Both the position numbers and the translations under genes were made by a program. Shown piece by piece: positions 10,948-23,298 of a stretch of 64,000 bases of DNA (position 1 is its first letter; the number at the start of each line of letters is the position of its first letter). The stretch spans positions 16,138,501-16,202,500 of the forward strand of contig OX344754.2 of assembly GCA_947034885.2 (NCBI GenBank), written 5' to 3'. This DNA is from Thuidium tamariscinum (taxonomy: Eukaryota > Streptophyta > Bryopsida > Hypnales > Thuidiaceae). Below the pieces are notes generated by a model. That model was given only the letters and a program-made list of their open reading frames with translations. It did no database searches and was not told the origin of the DNA.

Positions 10948-13900
10948 CTATTTTCTTCCTTTAGCCCACATTAATTTTGCTTCAGCCAATTGTCGTTGTT
11001 TTTGGATTTCTTTTCTTGTTGATATTAATTGCCTTATTCTTTCACTAGCTTTTTCAATATGACTCAATAATTGTCTTCTATGAAGAGCCTGCCAATACAA
11101 ATTTTGGTATGAGTTCACTACCTTGGAAAATTAGAATCTACATATTTTCAATATGTATCAATAGAATTTTGTTATAATTCAAAAATTCAAACTAGAAAAA
11201 CAAATCTACTTGATTCTTTCATTTCATTTGGTTATATTTTTTACACTCTAAGTGATTGCATTATATTTATTTTGAAAATATATGTAAAGATTCATTCTAA
11301 GAATTTTTAAATTGATGTTGTATTTTCTTTGTACTACTTTAAAGTAGTATTCTACCCTTTAAAAACATTATATTATGGGTGTCATAATAGAGATTCAAGT
11401 CATAGCCCAAAGTTTACTATACATCAAAATATTTTGTTAAAAAAACTAAAAAAACTTAATGTTTGAATACTTTAAAGTCAAACTTATACTATTGAAAAAT
11501 AATAATAATTGAAAATGTAAATAAAAACATTCATCTAATTTACTGATTACTATATTATGATTTATTTACCTGTTTTCGTGTAGTTTGATTTACTATATGC
11601 ATTGCTTTTGTGTATTCAAGGTTAGTCTGGACATTCCTTCGTTGACGTTCTGATTCTTGTTTTGTTAAATATTCTTTCAACAATTTGTTTTTATAATCAA
11701 CTTTTGTTTGAATATCCTAAAATTACAACAATTATAAATTAATATATTTTGATATTTCAATTGAATAATTTCATAAGCCATTAAAGTAAATAATAGAAGA
11801 TTGACATTATAATAAAAATATCTAGGTGAAGAAAATAGATTCCACCAAAGTATTAATGACTAGTAAAAATAGATTTCATCAATGAAATTTCTGATTATTT
11901 TACTTGAATTCGCTTCTCCCTCCTTGCATATGCTTGATCTAGTATTCGAAGTCTATCTTGTTCTTTCTTTTCTTGCATCATAATTTTCTCTCGAATTTGC
12001 TTGTCAATTTCAACTTGTTTCTCTGCCCTTCGAATTGCTAATGCCTAGGGAAAAAAAATCAAACATTTCTATACACTTATAATATATATGTTACTTATGA
12101 CATTAATTAATTAATTAATTATATATATATAAACTATTGTAAATAATTCTTTGACCCAAAATTGATAATGACTTAATTAATTTTTGGATGAATTACCTCA
12201 ATAATCCACGTAAAGAAATGCTTACCGCATTTTTTGCATCAAAGTCATCTCTTTTTTTTTTAAGCATATCATAATAAGCTTGTAAAGCAGCAGCTTGGCG
12301 TTTTTCAGCCTCTGCTCGAGCAATTGCATTTATTTTTTTAAATTCTTCATTTTTAATTTCTTGAAGTCTTTTCCTCTCAGCTTCTTTTGCTGCTAGTTCT
12401 TTATTTTTTTGTATAGCTTGCTATATTGTTCCAACAAAACTTAAATTAAGTAATTTGGATTATACACATTATTTTACAAAATTTATTGCAAAATGATTAG
12501 AAAACTTGTTTATAAGGGAGAGGCACCCAATGGTGCACATGTACCCAATGCCGTCCATTTCTACAACACACAGTCATTTCAGGCTATAAATGTAGGTAGG
12601 GAGTACATGGCTTATTTCTTTTGACCTAAAGCAATAAGTAGTCTACAATCCCGCTACATTTATGTTCTATGAATGAGTGACTTAGAAATGGACGGCATTA
12701 GGTGCAGGTGCGCCATTAGGTGCCTCTCCCGTAGTTTGATAATTAAATGTTATGATATCTTCTCTCTAAAATTCAATAAAACAAGGAAATTGCAGACCTG
12801 GGCTACAGCTTCTTGCATTCTTTCTATTTCTTTCCTGAATTCTTCTTGTTTTCTTGCCCTTTCTTTAGCTGCAGCAAGAGCCGCTTTCTTGGCTTTTTTC
12901 TATAGTAAATGAATAATAATTATGCATGTGCATGTATTTTAAAGTATCTAAAACTTCAAACAAATTCATAACATCGAATGTATGATAGTACATTGTATTT
13001 CAAATTAGCAATGCTTATCAAGAAAAAATATTTTGTACCGCTACTATGGCTCTTTCTTTTTGCAATTTCAATTCTTCTTCATATTGTCTTTTTGCTAAAG
13101 CTTGTGCTTCCCTTTCTAATGCTTCTTCCTACTACATAAAAATTTAAAATCAAACGTTTAATTGTCATTATATGTATATTTGGAGCATAACACTCAATAG
13201 CATTGGCTGGCTCTACCTTCTTTCTATAGTTCAGGGTGTAGAATATTCCACACCCCAATAGTGTTTCATCAGTGACTAGTGAAGTAAGTGGACATGTGGA
13301 GGATGGAGAGACTATTGGATGTGGAATATGCCACAACCTTCATTGTAGAGAGAAGGCAAAGCCACAACATGCTACTAAGGGGTGTTTCACACTATGGCCA
13401 TCTAAGTTGAGAGGCTGTCAATTCCACCAATTAGATTTGAGAAACCATGATTTTCACCAATCAGATTTGAGAAAACCATGGCCTCTTGACTTGGATGGCC
13501 ATAGTATGAAATGCCCCTAAATGTTATGAAGGTCGCAACTTATTGTTCGATATTAATTACTATTTTTATTTTAGTACATTGGATTGTACCATCCTTTAAC
13601 CTTATTCCAAACCAAATACATAAGTATTATAACACACCTCCTCTCGTCTTCTCCCTTCATTGGCTGCCTGTTGAGCGGCAAATTCTTTGTCTTTTCTTTG
13701 TTTTTCTGCTTTCTGCCATTATGATAAACAAGATAACATAGTAACATAATTTTCAAATACTAATCTTTCAACTAACTTAATCATGCTTGAATTTGACATG
13801 ACTTTAGGCAGCAAATACAAATCTCTACACATTTGTCTTTTACAAATTTTATAAAATAATTGAAATGTAAAGCATTTGAAAAGCATTTTTTTTCTTATAC

Positions 13901-16900
13901 ATCAAAGAGTATTTATTACTTGTTCAGCTTCTTTTTTGAGTTGCAATGCGGCAACTCGTGCAGCATCTTCTTGCATTTTCTGACACGTTTCTGATATTTA
14001 GAATTGCAAATAAATAACTAGAGATTAGCATGATGCATGAAACTTTGTGTCTCGAATTCAAGTATCATATTTTGACAATCATTCATATTGAGTAATTCTG
14101 TGGAACTTTTACCCCTAACTTAAGCATCAAGACTCATCTCTTGAAGTGACGATTTTGGAAAAATCATCGTAAAGTAGTAATTAGAAGAATAATTTGGAAT
14201 TTAGATGCAAATGAAAGTTGTAGAGTTTGAGTTTAAGACTCTATCCATACAATTAGATTCACCAATGCTATCACCAATATTTTCTATAAATTTTGAAAGG
14301 AAAAATTCAAATTTCCTTCTAAATTCAATTAAACACAAAATGTTATCATTTTTTTTAGTAATCTTATAGGAATGGATTTGAAATGAGGTTGTCCTGGCAC
14401 AGTGGTTTTTTGGAATTTTTGTATTCTTTGATTCTATGACCTCATTTTTGCAATTCTAAGTTTGAACTACAATCAATGCATGTCAACCACTTGACATACT
14501 TCCACATTTGTAATTTAAAAAAACAAACATGTGTTCTAGTATCACCAAATTCAACCCTTGGATAGGACCACAATTTCATTAAGTATCTAAGTAAATTAGG
14601 ATGACTTTCATCCAAGCTATAATGAGAAAGAAATCTCATTTTCAATCTGTATAATGTCCAGAAATTGGATGTTTGGGCACTCCAAGGTTAACCTTTGAAG
14701 GACATCATGGATACCAAATGCGCAATGGATGACAAAGGAATATTTCTATGTAATACAAAAGCATAGATGTTTGTCTTTGTGAATTTTGTGTGTTTTGTGT
14801 GCACAATAGTTTTTTGGGTTTGTTTTACACAAATAAAACGAAATTTCATTGCACAGATATGTATGCACAATAGTTTGATCTCTAATGAGTACTCTTGAGT
14901 TTCTCCGAGCAAATGATTTTCATAATATCAAAAAGGCTGATTTCCATGGTAACTAGCATGTCTTTCTAGAATTAATACATTAATATCAAATAAATATTTT
15001 AGACGTACTTTAGTTGTTGCTTCTGCTGCTTTTTTCTTTTCTCTTTCTTTTTCAACACGCCTTTTAGCTGCTTCAGCTGCTTTAAGAGCCTATTTTAAAT
15101 TCCAAAATTTATAATGTTATATAAAGTGAATATAATTAGTAAAGTCTAGCCCCTTATTCATGTTTAACAATGTTTATTTGATGATAAGAACAACAATTGG
15201 AGTGCATTTGATGAGATTATAATTAAGCTTTGGTGAAATTTAATTCAAATTTTGCTGGAATGTGAAGTTATTTTTTTCTTTGATGATAATAATTACATCA
15301 CACTTCACAAATTAAAGTAATGGTGTAATATACTTGTGGAACTAACAAATCAATAGAATTAATTGTAAAAGTTTCCTTAGTTTGAATGAGGGATGTCAAA
15401 AGGAGGTTTAACTAAGAATAGCACAAAAGAAACACAACATCAAACTTCATCAGACCTCAATTTTGGTGCTTCAATAGATTTAATTGTAAAGTGGGTGGAA
15501 TGCCGGACCAAGAGCCGGAGTTTAGAAAAAACACAAGACCAAACTCCTTGGAGCACCAAAACTGAGGTCCAAAGGAATTTGGAGTTGTATTTTTTTTCTA
15601 CTATTCTTAGTTATACCTCCCTCTAACAGCTTGTTTCAAACCCGGATTTTCTTTATGATTAACTCTAATAGAGATGAAACCTGAGTTTGAATCAAGGGTG
15701 TCAAAGGAAGGTATAACTAAGAATAGTAGAAAAGGAATACAACATCAAACTCCTTTGGACCTTAGTTTTAGTGCTCCAAGGAGTTTCATCCTCTGTCTTT
15801 CCTAAACTCAAGCTCCTTGTCCCTCATTGCATGCACTTTATGATGAATTTTAATGAGTTCTTAGCTCTAAGGTAGAAGGCTCTTAAATAGAGTAGGTTCT
15901 AAAATGGTAACCTATCTTAAATGTACAATAGTTGTACATGTTGCTTTTTCATAGCCTTCAGCAGTGTACTAACAATGTACATTGTAGCTAGGGCACCATT
16001 TTACAACCTCATGCCCTTTCAACTTCAAAATTTGATAACTAATTCAAAAAAGCTCTGGAATAATATGAAACGACTTGGGTTAGATGTCAATTCTACTTTT
16101 TTTTCAAGGAAAATTTACTGAAAAATATTTCTAGAGGTTTTACCTCCCTGAAATTCTGTTTCAGCCCTTAGATGGTCCATTATAGGACCTCTTACCTTAG
16201 TCCCTTATTGCACACAATTTATGATTAACTCTAACATTTTATTTAAATTTTGACTGACATTATGAAATACAAACCTTTGCAGCAGAATCACTTGGCTTTC
16301 CAACTTCACCAGATTTTGCTGCTTCAGAACCCACAATTTGTCCATCTGCAATTAATATACTTCCCGTATCATGTTCGGCTATGATCCGAGCCCTTTCGGC
16401 AAGTAGTCGGTCTACTTTTTCTGCAAATATATATGGTTGTTAAATTTTAATTTTTGTAAAAGATGATAAGTTTTTCAACTTTTATTATATTCTAAGAGAT
16501 TTAGAATAAATACTCCCTCTGTCTTACTAAAAGCTTCTCAAATTCTTCCTGCAAAGACTGTAAATCAGCCTAATTAGGAAGCTTTTAGTAGGACTAAGGG
16601 AGTACATTTTGAGCTTAAAATGGTATATCTTACTATAGAAAAAATGGAAATCTAAAACACTTTATATCAAAAAAACTTATTTCATAATATACAACATAAC
16701 CTTTTCTTTCTTTTTCGTGATATTGGAATTTCATTGCTTGAAATTCTTTTGATAACCCTCTTTCTGTAAAGTAGGTGAAGTCTCTAAAAATACAAATGCA
16801 AGTAAATCAAGATTCACTTGCTTTGTCTATAATATAATAAATATATTGGTGTATATTTTTTCTTACAATGTTTATAATATATTATTTGTTTATTTAAAAA

Positions 16901-17723
16901 ATATTAATATCTACTTTAATTATTAAAAAAACATGAAATTTTAATAACATTGTATTACTAAAGGTGTTGATATTTTCTTTACCGATATTGAATTTCTTCT
17001 GGATCGATGCCAAGAAGAAGACATGCTTGCAATGATCTTGGAGTATTAACAAGTTCACCTGGTTCTGCCTTATCTATGAACAAAAAAATTTATGCCTTAA
17101 AGATTTTGACTATCAAATAAGTAGTTTTCCAAGAATTAATAGTTGAAAATGGATCCTTCTAAAATAACATTCATAGAAACCATTTTATATTCAAGATTTC
17201 TCTTAATATGTATAATTAAAATATTGGATTTATATGCTTTGAAATTCATGTGATAAATTGTGAATATAAAAAATACCAAATTAGATTGATACACATGTAA
17301 AAATCTTATTCTTTTAACAAGTCACATCACTAGTATAATATAAATATTAATGATATTAATGTTAAATACTTACCAATATCAGTGAGTGACAAATCTCTTT
17401 TTGCTACACCTATTCCTTTGTGATATGTAGCAACCTAATTTGTAAGATGTATATGGTGAGGTTGTATTTTGGATATTGATTTTTTGAATGTAGTAAAGTC
17501 ATAATGAATTTAATTACAATTCACATTTCAAAATCAAACATTGCATTGTTTAATTTCTTTAGATGTACCAAAATCATCATCCTAAAATCTTGATTTTAAA
17601 TTAATTTTGAAATTTTAACAAAATATATTGACTAACCTTCCAAGCTTTGAGCATTTGATCGGCCCATTTGTCTGGATGGATTGTCTCATTAGTCCATCCT
17701 CCAGGTGGAGCAACATGAACCAT
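10948..17723 (-). CDS. CCDC177-like coiled-coil protein, 14 exons (candidate sperm-flagellum protein)
   Basis: Fourteen exons join in frame to 499 residues: 17637-17723, 17374-17434, 16983-17073, 16701-16783, 16275-16420, 15009-15089, 13920-13979, 13638-13712, 13039-13128, 12798-12899, 12226-12420, 11904-12044, 11570-11716 and 10948-11088 (TAG at 10948-10950). Every intron is GT-AG and all phases agree; exon lengths sum to 1500. Residues 1-29 begin MVHVAPPGGWTNETIHPDKW. Residues 58-80 carry VNTPRSLQAC and GIDPEEIQYR, followed by FQYHEKERKEKV near 98-111. From memory, the PRSLEAC...GxxPxEL block followed by a basic YExxR helix is the CCDC177 N-terminus; this match is my recognition, not a search. 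Residues 157-499 are nearly continuous charged coiled coil (K/E/A/Q/R), ending KLMWAKGRK. A role as a microtubule- or axoneme-associated structural protein of motile sperm is inference. Alternatives are another K/E-rich cytoskeletal protein. The exon structure is very well supported; function is not. Confidence 0.85.
12516..12730. mobile_element. MITE in an intron of the coiled-coil gene, 47-bp terminal inverted repeats
   Basis: The ends GGGAGAGGCACCCAATGG (12516) and CCATTAGGTGCCTCTCCC (ending 12730) belong to inverted arms of about 47 bp. The arms also share ATGCCGTCCATTTCT and its complement. Total length is 215 bp and there is no coding capacity. It lies in the intron between exons 12226-12420 and 12798-12899. 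Flanks TTGTTTATAA and GTAGTTTGATAA are only loosely alike, so a target-site duplication is not proven. Confidence 0.8.
13186..13528. mobile_element. MITE with CATAACAC ends, interrupted by a Tourist-like MITE
   Basis: The left arm runs from CATAACACTCAATAG (13186) through GTAGAATATTCCACACCCCA. The right arm is its inverted counterpart (GGATGTGGAATATGCCACA, AAGGCAAAGCCACAACATG). The right arm is split by the 139-bp element at 13379-13517 and resumes with ATGTTATG at 13521-13528, which completes the terminal repeat. The related, uninterrupted copy at 57986-58179 confirms the reading. It lies in the intron between exons 13039-13128 and 13638-13712. Confidence 0.75.
13379..13517. mobile_element. 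Tourist-like (PIF/Harbinger-type) MITE with TAA target duplication
   Basis: GGGGTGTTTCACACTATGGC opens the element and GGCCATAGTATGAAATGCCC closes it with one more C at 13517. Terminal repeats are about 40 bp, and TAA flanks both sides (13376-13378 and 13518-13520). The interior has a doubled motif, CACCAAT then AGATTTGAGAAA. A three-base TAA/TTA duplication with GGGGTGTTT-type ends is characteristic of Tourist/PIF-Harbinger MITEs. A second copy is at 49676-49804. Confidence 0.85.
15388..15820. repeat. Compound foldback element in an intron of the coiled-coil gene
   Basis: Segment 15503-15625 is the inverted copy of 15697-15820. Both contain GGTATAACTAAGAATAGTAG or its complement, a TTTGGACCT..AGTTTT..GTGCTCC block, and a TTTCCTAAACTCAAGCTCC-like end. 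A further partial arm at 15388-15475 repeats the first part once more. The spacer is itself weakly palindromic. The element lies in the intron between exons 15009-15089 and 16275-16420. The two open frames across it are artefacts of the repeat. Confidence 0.7.
16513..16602. mobile_element. Stowaway MITE (Tc1/mariner type), 90 bp
   Basis: The element reads CTCCCTCTGTCTTACTAAAA at the left and TTTTAGTAGGACTAAGGGAG at the right, flanked by TA on both sides (16511-16512 and 16603-16604). The CTCCCTC(C/T)GT terminus with TA duplication is the textbook Stowaway signature. It sits in the intron between exons 16275-16420 and 16701-16783. Confidence 0.9.
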
Positions 17724-19320
17724 TGTTTATTTAAAATTGAATCAATAGAAGGATGTCCAATCTAGAAGGATGTCCAATCTATACCTGTAATCATTCCAAG
17801 AGTCTTTTATTAACAATTATATGGAATCTCAACAAAAAAATCATTTGAATGTATATTCACATTATAAAGAATTATAGAAAATGTTACAATATAATTATTG
17901 AATGATTATAATATGTTGAGTATATATTGTAATCTCATGGCATAATTGAAATGTCATACTTGTTCAATAAAATCAAACAATAAACTACTGATATTAATCA
18001 TTATTCATATTATTATAATCAATTTTTTACATGTAGTTTTTGGTAAAGATGAAAAATATGAAAATTCAATAATATTTTGAAACTTATAAAATGTATGTAA
18101 AAACCTAATTCTTTTTTAAATTTGTCATGATACTCTATTATTTAGTTTTTTGTGATTTCAACTCTTTTAGTATGCAAAATTGTATTATATGATAAACTAT
18201 ATGAATTTCATTGCATTACCTCCTCCTCAACTCTTTGATTGTAGTATATATTCAATGGCATATGTATAAAGAAGTGATGCCAAACTTATATTAGTAATTG
18301 AAATTTGCTTTTCAATATGATCTCAATTTAAATAGCCTTTCATCATTTTTATAAATGTTATACTATTTGATGTTTATTGCACATATTTTGTCTTGGTAAG
18401 AATTTATTAATTAGAAGATATAATATAATGATGTAACCCTGTGATTCTAATTTATAATTTGAATACGATCATTAATTTGCATGATCATCAAAAATAAAAA
18501 GTCTAAATGTTAAATTTAAATAATACAAGAAGTTGCATCTTATCAACCCGCAACCTTACAAAGTCTTATACATTTATATTTAAAATGTATCTAAAATGAT
18601 TTTAAATTTAAAAAAAAGTAGAATATATGCATTATATGTATATATATATATATGTATGTATGTATATGAAGTAGTGGATTATGTCATTAATTTTTATTTT
18701 TATTTTCAAATTCTAATGATGACCTTACCTCATATTTTGTCCATCCCAAAATGATCTTTCGAGAAATTTAGTGGACAAAATGTTACAAATTAAGCTTGAA
18801 ATAACATTTTCTTAAACCTATTTTGTGATGTAAATTTAGTTTGTTACATAGCTAGTGTCCAAGAAACTTTGAATTTTGGAGTCCTGTTCAAAAAGTAGTT
18901 TAGGAGTATTGAAAAGTGGAATTTTTTGGCTATTTTCAAGGAGCACCAATGGGCACTAATTGTTGAGTGTGAGGTCATTATTTTGTAAGCACTTAGTATA
19001 TGCCAAAGATCATGTGCAGACGTCTATTCTACCTTCTACATTATACTTCTTTTAATTGAGCAACACTCAAAGAAGAGTACAAAATAAAAATAAATAAAGT
19101 TGACTAACCTCTTTAGACATTTCATTTGTTTTTTGATTGATGCTTGCGTTGGAGAATTACTACTCAAAGTTGTTTTGTTGGTCCTAGATAGCAATCAAAA
19201 TTCAAATTTGACTAATGTCAAAGAGAGTGTGCAAGAAAAAGATCATTTGGGGATAAAAAGTTAAGGCCGATACGTAGGCCAATAAGAAGATGATCGTGGG
19301 ATAGAAGTAACTAGTTTAAT
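17724..19320 (-). promoter_or_regulatory. Leader and upstream region of the coiled-coil gene
   Basis: Immediately 5' of the ATG, a possible splice acceptor (minus strand GATTACAG, ending at 17785) would make 17724-17784 a leader exon piece. That piece contains a tandem 17-bp repeat (AGAAGGATGTCCAATCT on the plus strand at 17747-17763 and 17764-17780). A matching donor could be AAAGAG|GTTAGT on the minus strand near 19108. In contrast with the other genes here there is no GC-rich island. Promoter position is not determinable by eye. Confidence 0.3.
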
Positions 19321-20267
19321 CATTTGCTTAGAGAGAGAGATACACACATACATATATTGTATTGACAAATATTGGAACCATTAGGTATGAAGAGTCCCTT
19401 AGGATGAATGCATGGTTTGGTGGCTAAATAATTGTGTGACAAGGTTAATTTTAGGGAGAAGTATGCATTTTGAAGTAAATATGACACAAAATAACAAAGT
19501 ACTGTAAAAACATATGCTATTTTTAGATTAAAAAACACAAGAACTTGATTAAAAAGACATCTATATATATTTTCTTAACAACTAATATTTACCAATATTG
19601 ATTTATTAACTTTTAAAGATAAATGTATGGACTATCATAACAATTGAGTTTTATACATAAGGACTTTTTTAATATATAAACGCATAGGCATGGTTTATAG
19701 TAACTAATGTAATAGTAAATAAAAAATTCTTTGTCTACAAATGAAGTCTTTCATGCCAATATCCGATTGTATTTCATATAATGATGGACTTTTATAGAGT
19801 AAAAACTAGATCTTGTTTTTGAACTTTATTTTCTTATGGATTAAATTTTTTAATTAATTAAAAAAAATTGCATAATATTTTTGAAGTTCTAAATGGGTTT
19901 GTTTTTTTGGTCAACCACTTATGAAGTTTCTCTTTAGATATGTATATATGAAGTTATGAAGGTTCTCTTTAGATGGCTTTCCTTTGTTAATTAGTAAATC
20001 AATGTTAGAGAATAGAGAGACAAAACTTAGCCATGAAGTCATGAAGCTAAAAGACTAAAATGATGGAACTCAATCACAACATGGTTGTAGAATCATGATG
20101 CTACACAACTTAAGGTATGAAATGAAGCTTCATAAGTGCAACCATGACCAAATATAAGAAGAATATAATAGATGACTCATTGCTTTTTGTGCTATTAATA
20201 AGGTAACAACACCCATAATCATCAAAATAAGAAATTTAACATAGTTAAAAGGACCTTTAAAAAAAAA

Positions 20268-20321
<54 letters not shown>

Positions 20322-21869
20322 TTTTTTTTATTTTTTTTTTTTAATTTTTAATTTTTTTATTTTTTCTGTAGTATAAACAATTAAAAATCATGAATTTAAA
20401 AAAAATAAATTTTTTTAGATATAGCATCAAATATCTATGAATTTTTAAAGTAGAATTTCCTAGGGTACCCTAGTCTAAACCACACTCTACTAAAAGTTTA
20501 TTTGATTCTCACACTAAAATCTAAAAAAATGAAAGCCTACCAACCACAATTAAGAATTGAGATGGTTTGAAGGTACTTTAAAAGACAATTTAAAGTAATC
20601 CTAGTGTCAAAAAATGGGTAGACTAATGGTTATGGATGCTTCTACTTAAAGGTGAACCAAAGGTTTTGAAACCCAAGTTTAGATGTGGAGACCTTGAGAT
20701 GGGGATTTTCACATGGTATTGAAGCTTTGAAAGCATTTGATTCCTATTGGTTGTTAGTCTTCAATTGATACTCTTCAACTATTTATTTGTGATTCTATTT
20801 AAAATATATGAATTTTTTTGAAACTTTGGTCTACAATTTGAAGAAAAAAATTGAAGGTTACAACCATTGAGTGTTGATTTTCTAATTTCAAAATGATACA
20901 ATAAAAATATTCACCATGATGTTTGACCTTACAATATAAATTTGGAAAGATTTTGAATTATTTAAGTATAATTTGCATTTGATATGAATTATTTCACCTT
21001 TTGTTATAAAATTTATGATAAAATTGTTTTTCTAAAATAATGTGAAATTTCTACAACGACATTTATTGAAGATATGCAATCACATCTTTGAAAAATAAAT
21101 ATAAAAATCACATCCATTTATATAATAACAAATAAATATTTTTTTAATTTGAAAAAATAATTACAAATTTGTCCTCAGATGGATTAAAAATATTTAAAAT
21201 TGACATTAAAACCTTTGCAAATGTGAACTCATTATACTTGACATTTGAAGTATACATTAACCAATAGTTGGAAGCAAAATCTACATTCATTAATATGAAA
21301 ATGCCAACGATCTCATAAAATTTGGAACTTATAATTGCACATTGGACTCTTAATTTCAACTCTCATGTTTTTCCAAATTCAAATTTCAATTCAAATTTTT
21401 GTAGCCTTTATTTTAGAAATGAGTTGAATCCCAAAAATTTCTATTGATTCCTTTAAATTATCTACTGAAAACTCCATGGTTGCAAAGTTAATCCTTCAAT
21501 TTTAATATTTAATTTCTTAAAATTTTAACTCTTTAAGCCTTCTTTCGGAAATTAATAGGACCTTCAAGGTTTCGCTGGTTTCTTCAAGAAAACTTTCAAC
21601 TTCCACAATTGAAAAGTCATTGAATTATCTTGTCACTTCCAAATTTAGTCATGTGACTTTGAAATTCCTTTATTTTTGTTTACGTCTTATGCCACTATTT
21701 TTCTAGTTGATTTCATAGTCTTAGTCTGACTTCAAGCAAACTCCATAGTCTATATAGAAATTCAAAAATCACTCTTAGAAATTGGCTAAGTAATGCTTGG
21801 AGTACAAACCTAAAGGTCATCATTGGAATATTGTAAACTATATATAAGTTTTGAAATTATAACAATAGA
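19321..21869. other. AT-rich intergenic DNA
   Basis: No conserved frame or RNA gene is seen. A long AT dinucleotide run occupies 20272-20318, followed by T-rich low-complexity DNA to about 20365. Short ATGT tetranucleotide runs lie just before this stretch near 18640-18668. Confidence 0.5.
20272..20318. repeat. AT dinucleotide microsatellite
   Basis: An uninterrupted run of alternating A and T of about 45 bp, followed by T-rich low-complexity sequence to 20365. Confidence 0.95.
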
Positions 21870-21870
21870 G

Positions 21871-23298
21871 TGTACAGTGGGGTACCAATCAAAATGTCGT
21901 TTTTGAATTCGCAGTGAGAAAAATTTCAGTACCGCCAACTTTGAAAGCGTCCCAAGAGCTCAAAAATTGGTATTTTACCACGAAATTTTTACCACAGCAC
22001 CATCTTTAAGTTAATTATATGTATGCCAAATTTCAAGGCCAAAAGATTCACCAAAAAAAATTCATTCAAAATCTACCAACATGGATAGTGGTGAGAAACA
22101 TTTGACACCTTCAACTTTGACACCTTCAACTTTCAACTTTCAACTTTGACACCTTCCTAAGGATTGAGTTTTTTCTTTTGCCATAAATTTTTTGTCATGA
22201 AAAAATCTATATGTTTTTAATATGTATAAAAAATTTCAAGATAAAAGAAAAGTTTTTTAAGAAGATATCTGAAATCTCCCAACAGGTGCAGTTTTGAGAA
22301 AATTTTCACAATTGCCAACTTTGACACCCTTCCAAGGGCTGAAAAATTGGTTTCTTACCATGAATTCTTTTTTGTGAAGTCATCTCTATGTTGATAATAT
22401 GTTCTCCAAATTTCAAGTTCAAATGAATTACCAAAAAAAAGATATTCAAAATCTCCCAACATGTGTAGTTGTGAGGAGGAGTTTTTGAGCCCTTAGTATA
22501 GTATTATTTTGTGGAGCAAAGTTTGACATGAATGTAAAAACTCAACCTCACAACTACACATGTTGAGAGATTTTGAATATCTTTTTTTGGGTAAGTGTTT
22601 TGAACTTGAAATTTGGAACATATATTATCAACATAAAGTTAATCTTATTCAAAAATATTCATGTTAAATAGACAAATTTTCAGCCCTTGGGAGGGTGTCA
22701 AAGTCGGCAATAGTGAAACTTTTCTCACAACTACACATGTTGGGAGATTTTGTATATCTTCTTTTTAATAATTCATTTGAACTTGAAATTTGGAGAACAT
22801 ATTATCAACATAGAGATGACTTCACAAAAAAGAATTCATGGTAAGAAACCAATTTTTTAGCCCTTGGAAGGGTGTCAAAGTTGGCAATTGTGAAAATTTT
22901 CTCAAAACTGCACCTGTTGGGAGATTTCAGATATCTTCTTAAAAAACTTTTCTTTTATCTTGAAATTTTTATACATATTAAAAACATATAGATTTTTTCA
23001 TGACAAAAAATTTATGGCAAAAGAAAAAACTCAATCCTTAGGAAGGTGTCAAAGTTGAAAGTAGTGAAATGTTTCTCACCACTACCCATGTTGGTAGATT
23101 TTGAATTAATTTTTTTTGTGAATCTTTTGGCCTTGAAATTTGGCATACATATAATTATCTTAAAGATGATGCTGTGGTAAAAATTTCGTGGTAAAATACC
23201 AATTTTTGAGCTCTCGGGAAGCTTTCAAAGTTGGCAATACTAAAACTTTTCTCACTGCGAATTCAAAAACGACATTTTGATTGATACCCCACTGTACA
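21871..23298. mobile_element. Large foldback element with three tandem units per arm
   Basis: TGTACAGTGGGGTACCAATC at 21871 is matched inverted by GATTGATACCCCACTGTACA ending at 23298. The whole 1.43-kb stretch is a long inverted repeat with its centre near 22530. Each arm of about 650-700 bp carries three diverged tandem units of about 190-200 bp. Each unit contains a GCCAACTTTGACACC-like start, a TTACCATGAATT-like block, an AAATTTCAAG block and a CAAAATCTCCCAACATG block with a TAGTTGTGAG end. No protein is encoded. Such segmented foldback elements are non-autonomous; the superfamily cannot be told. Confidence 0.85.
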
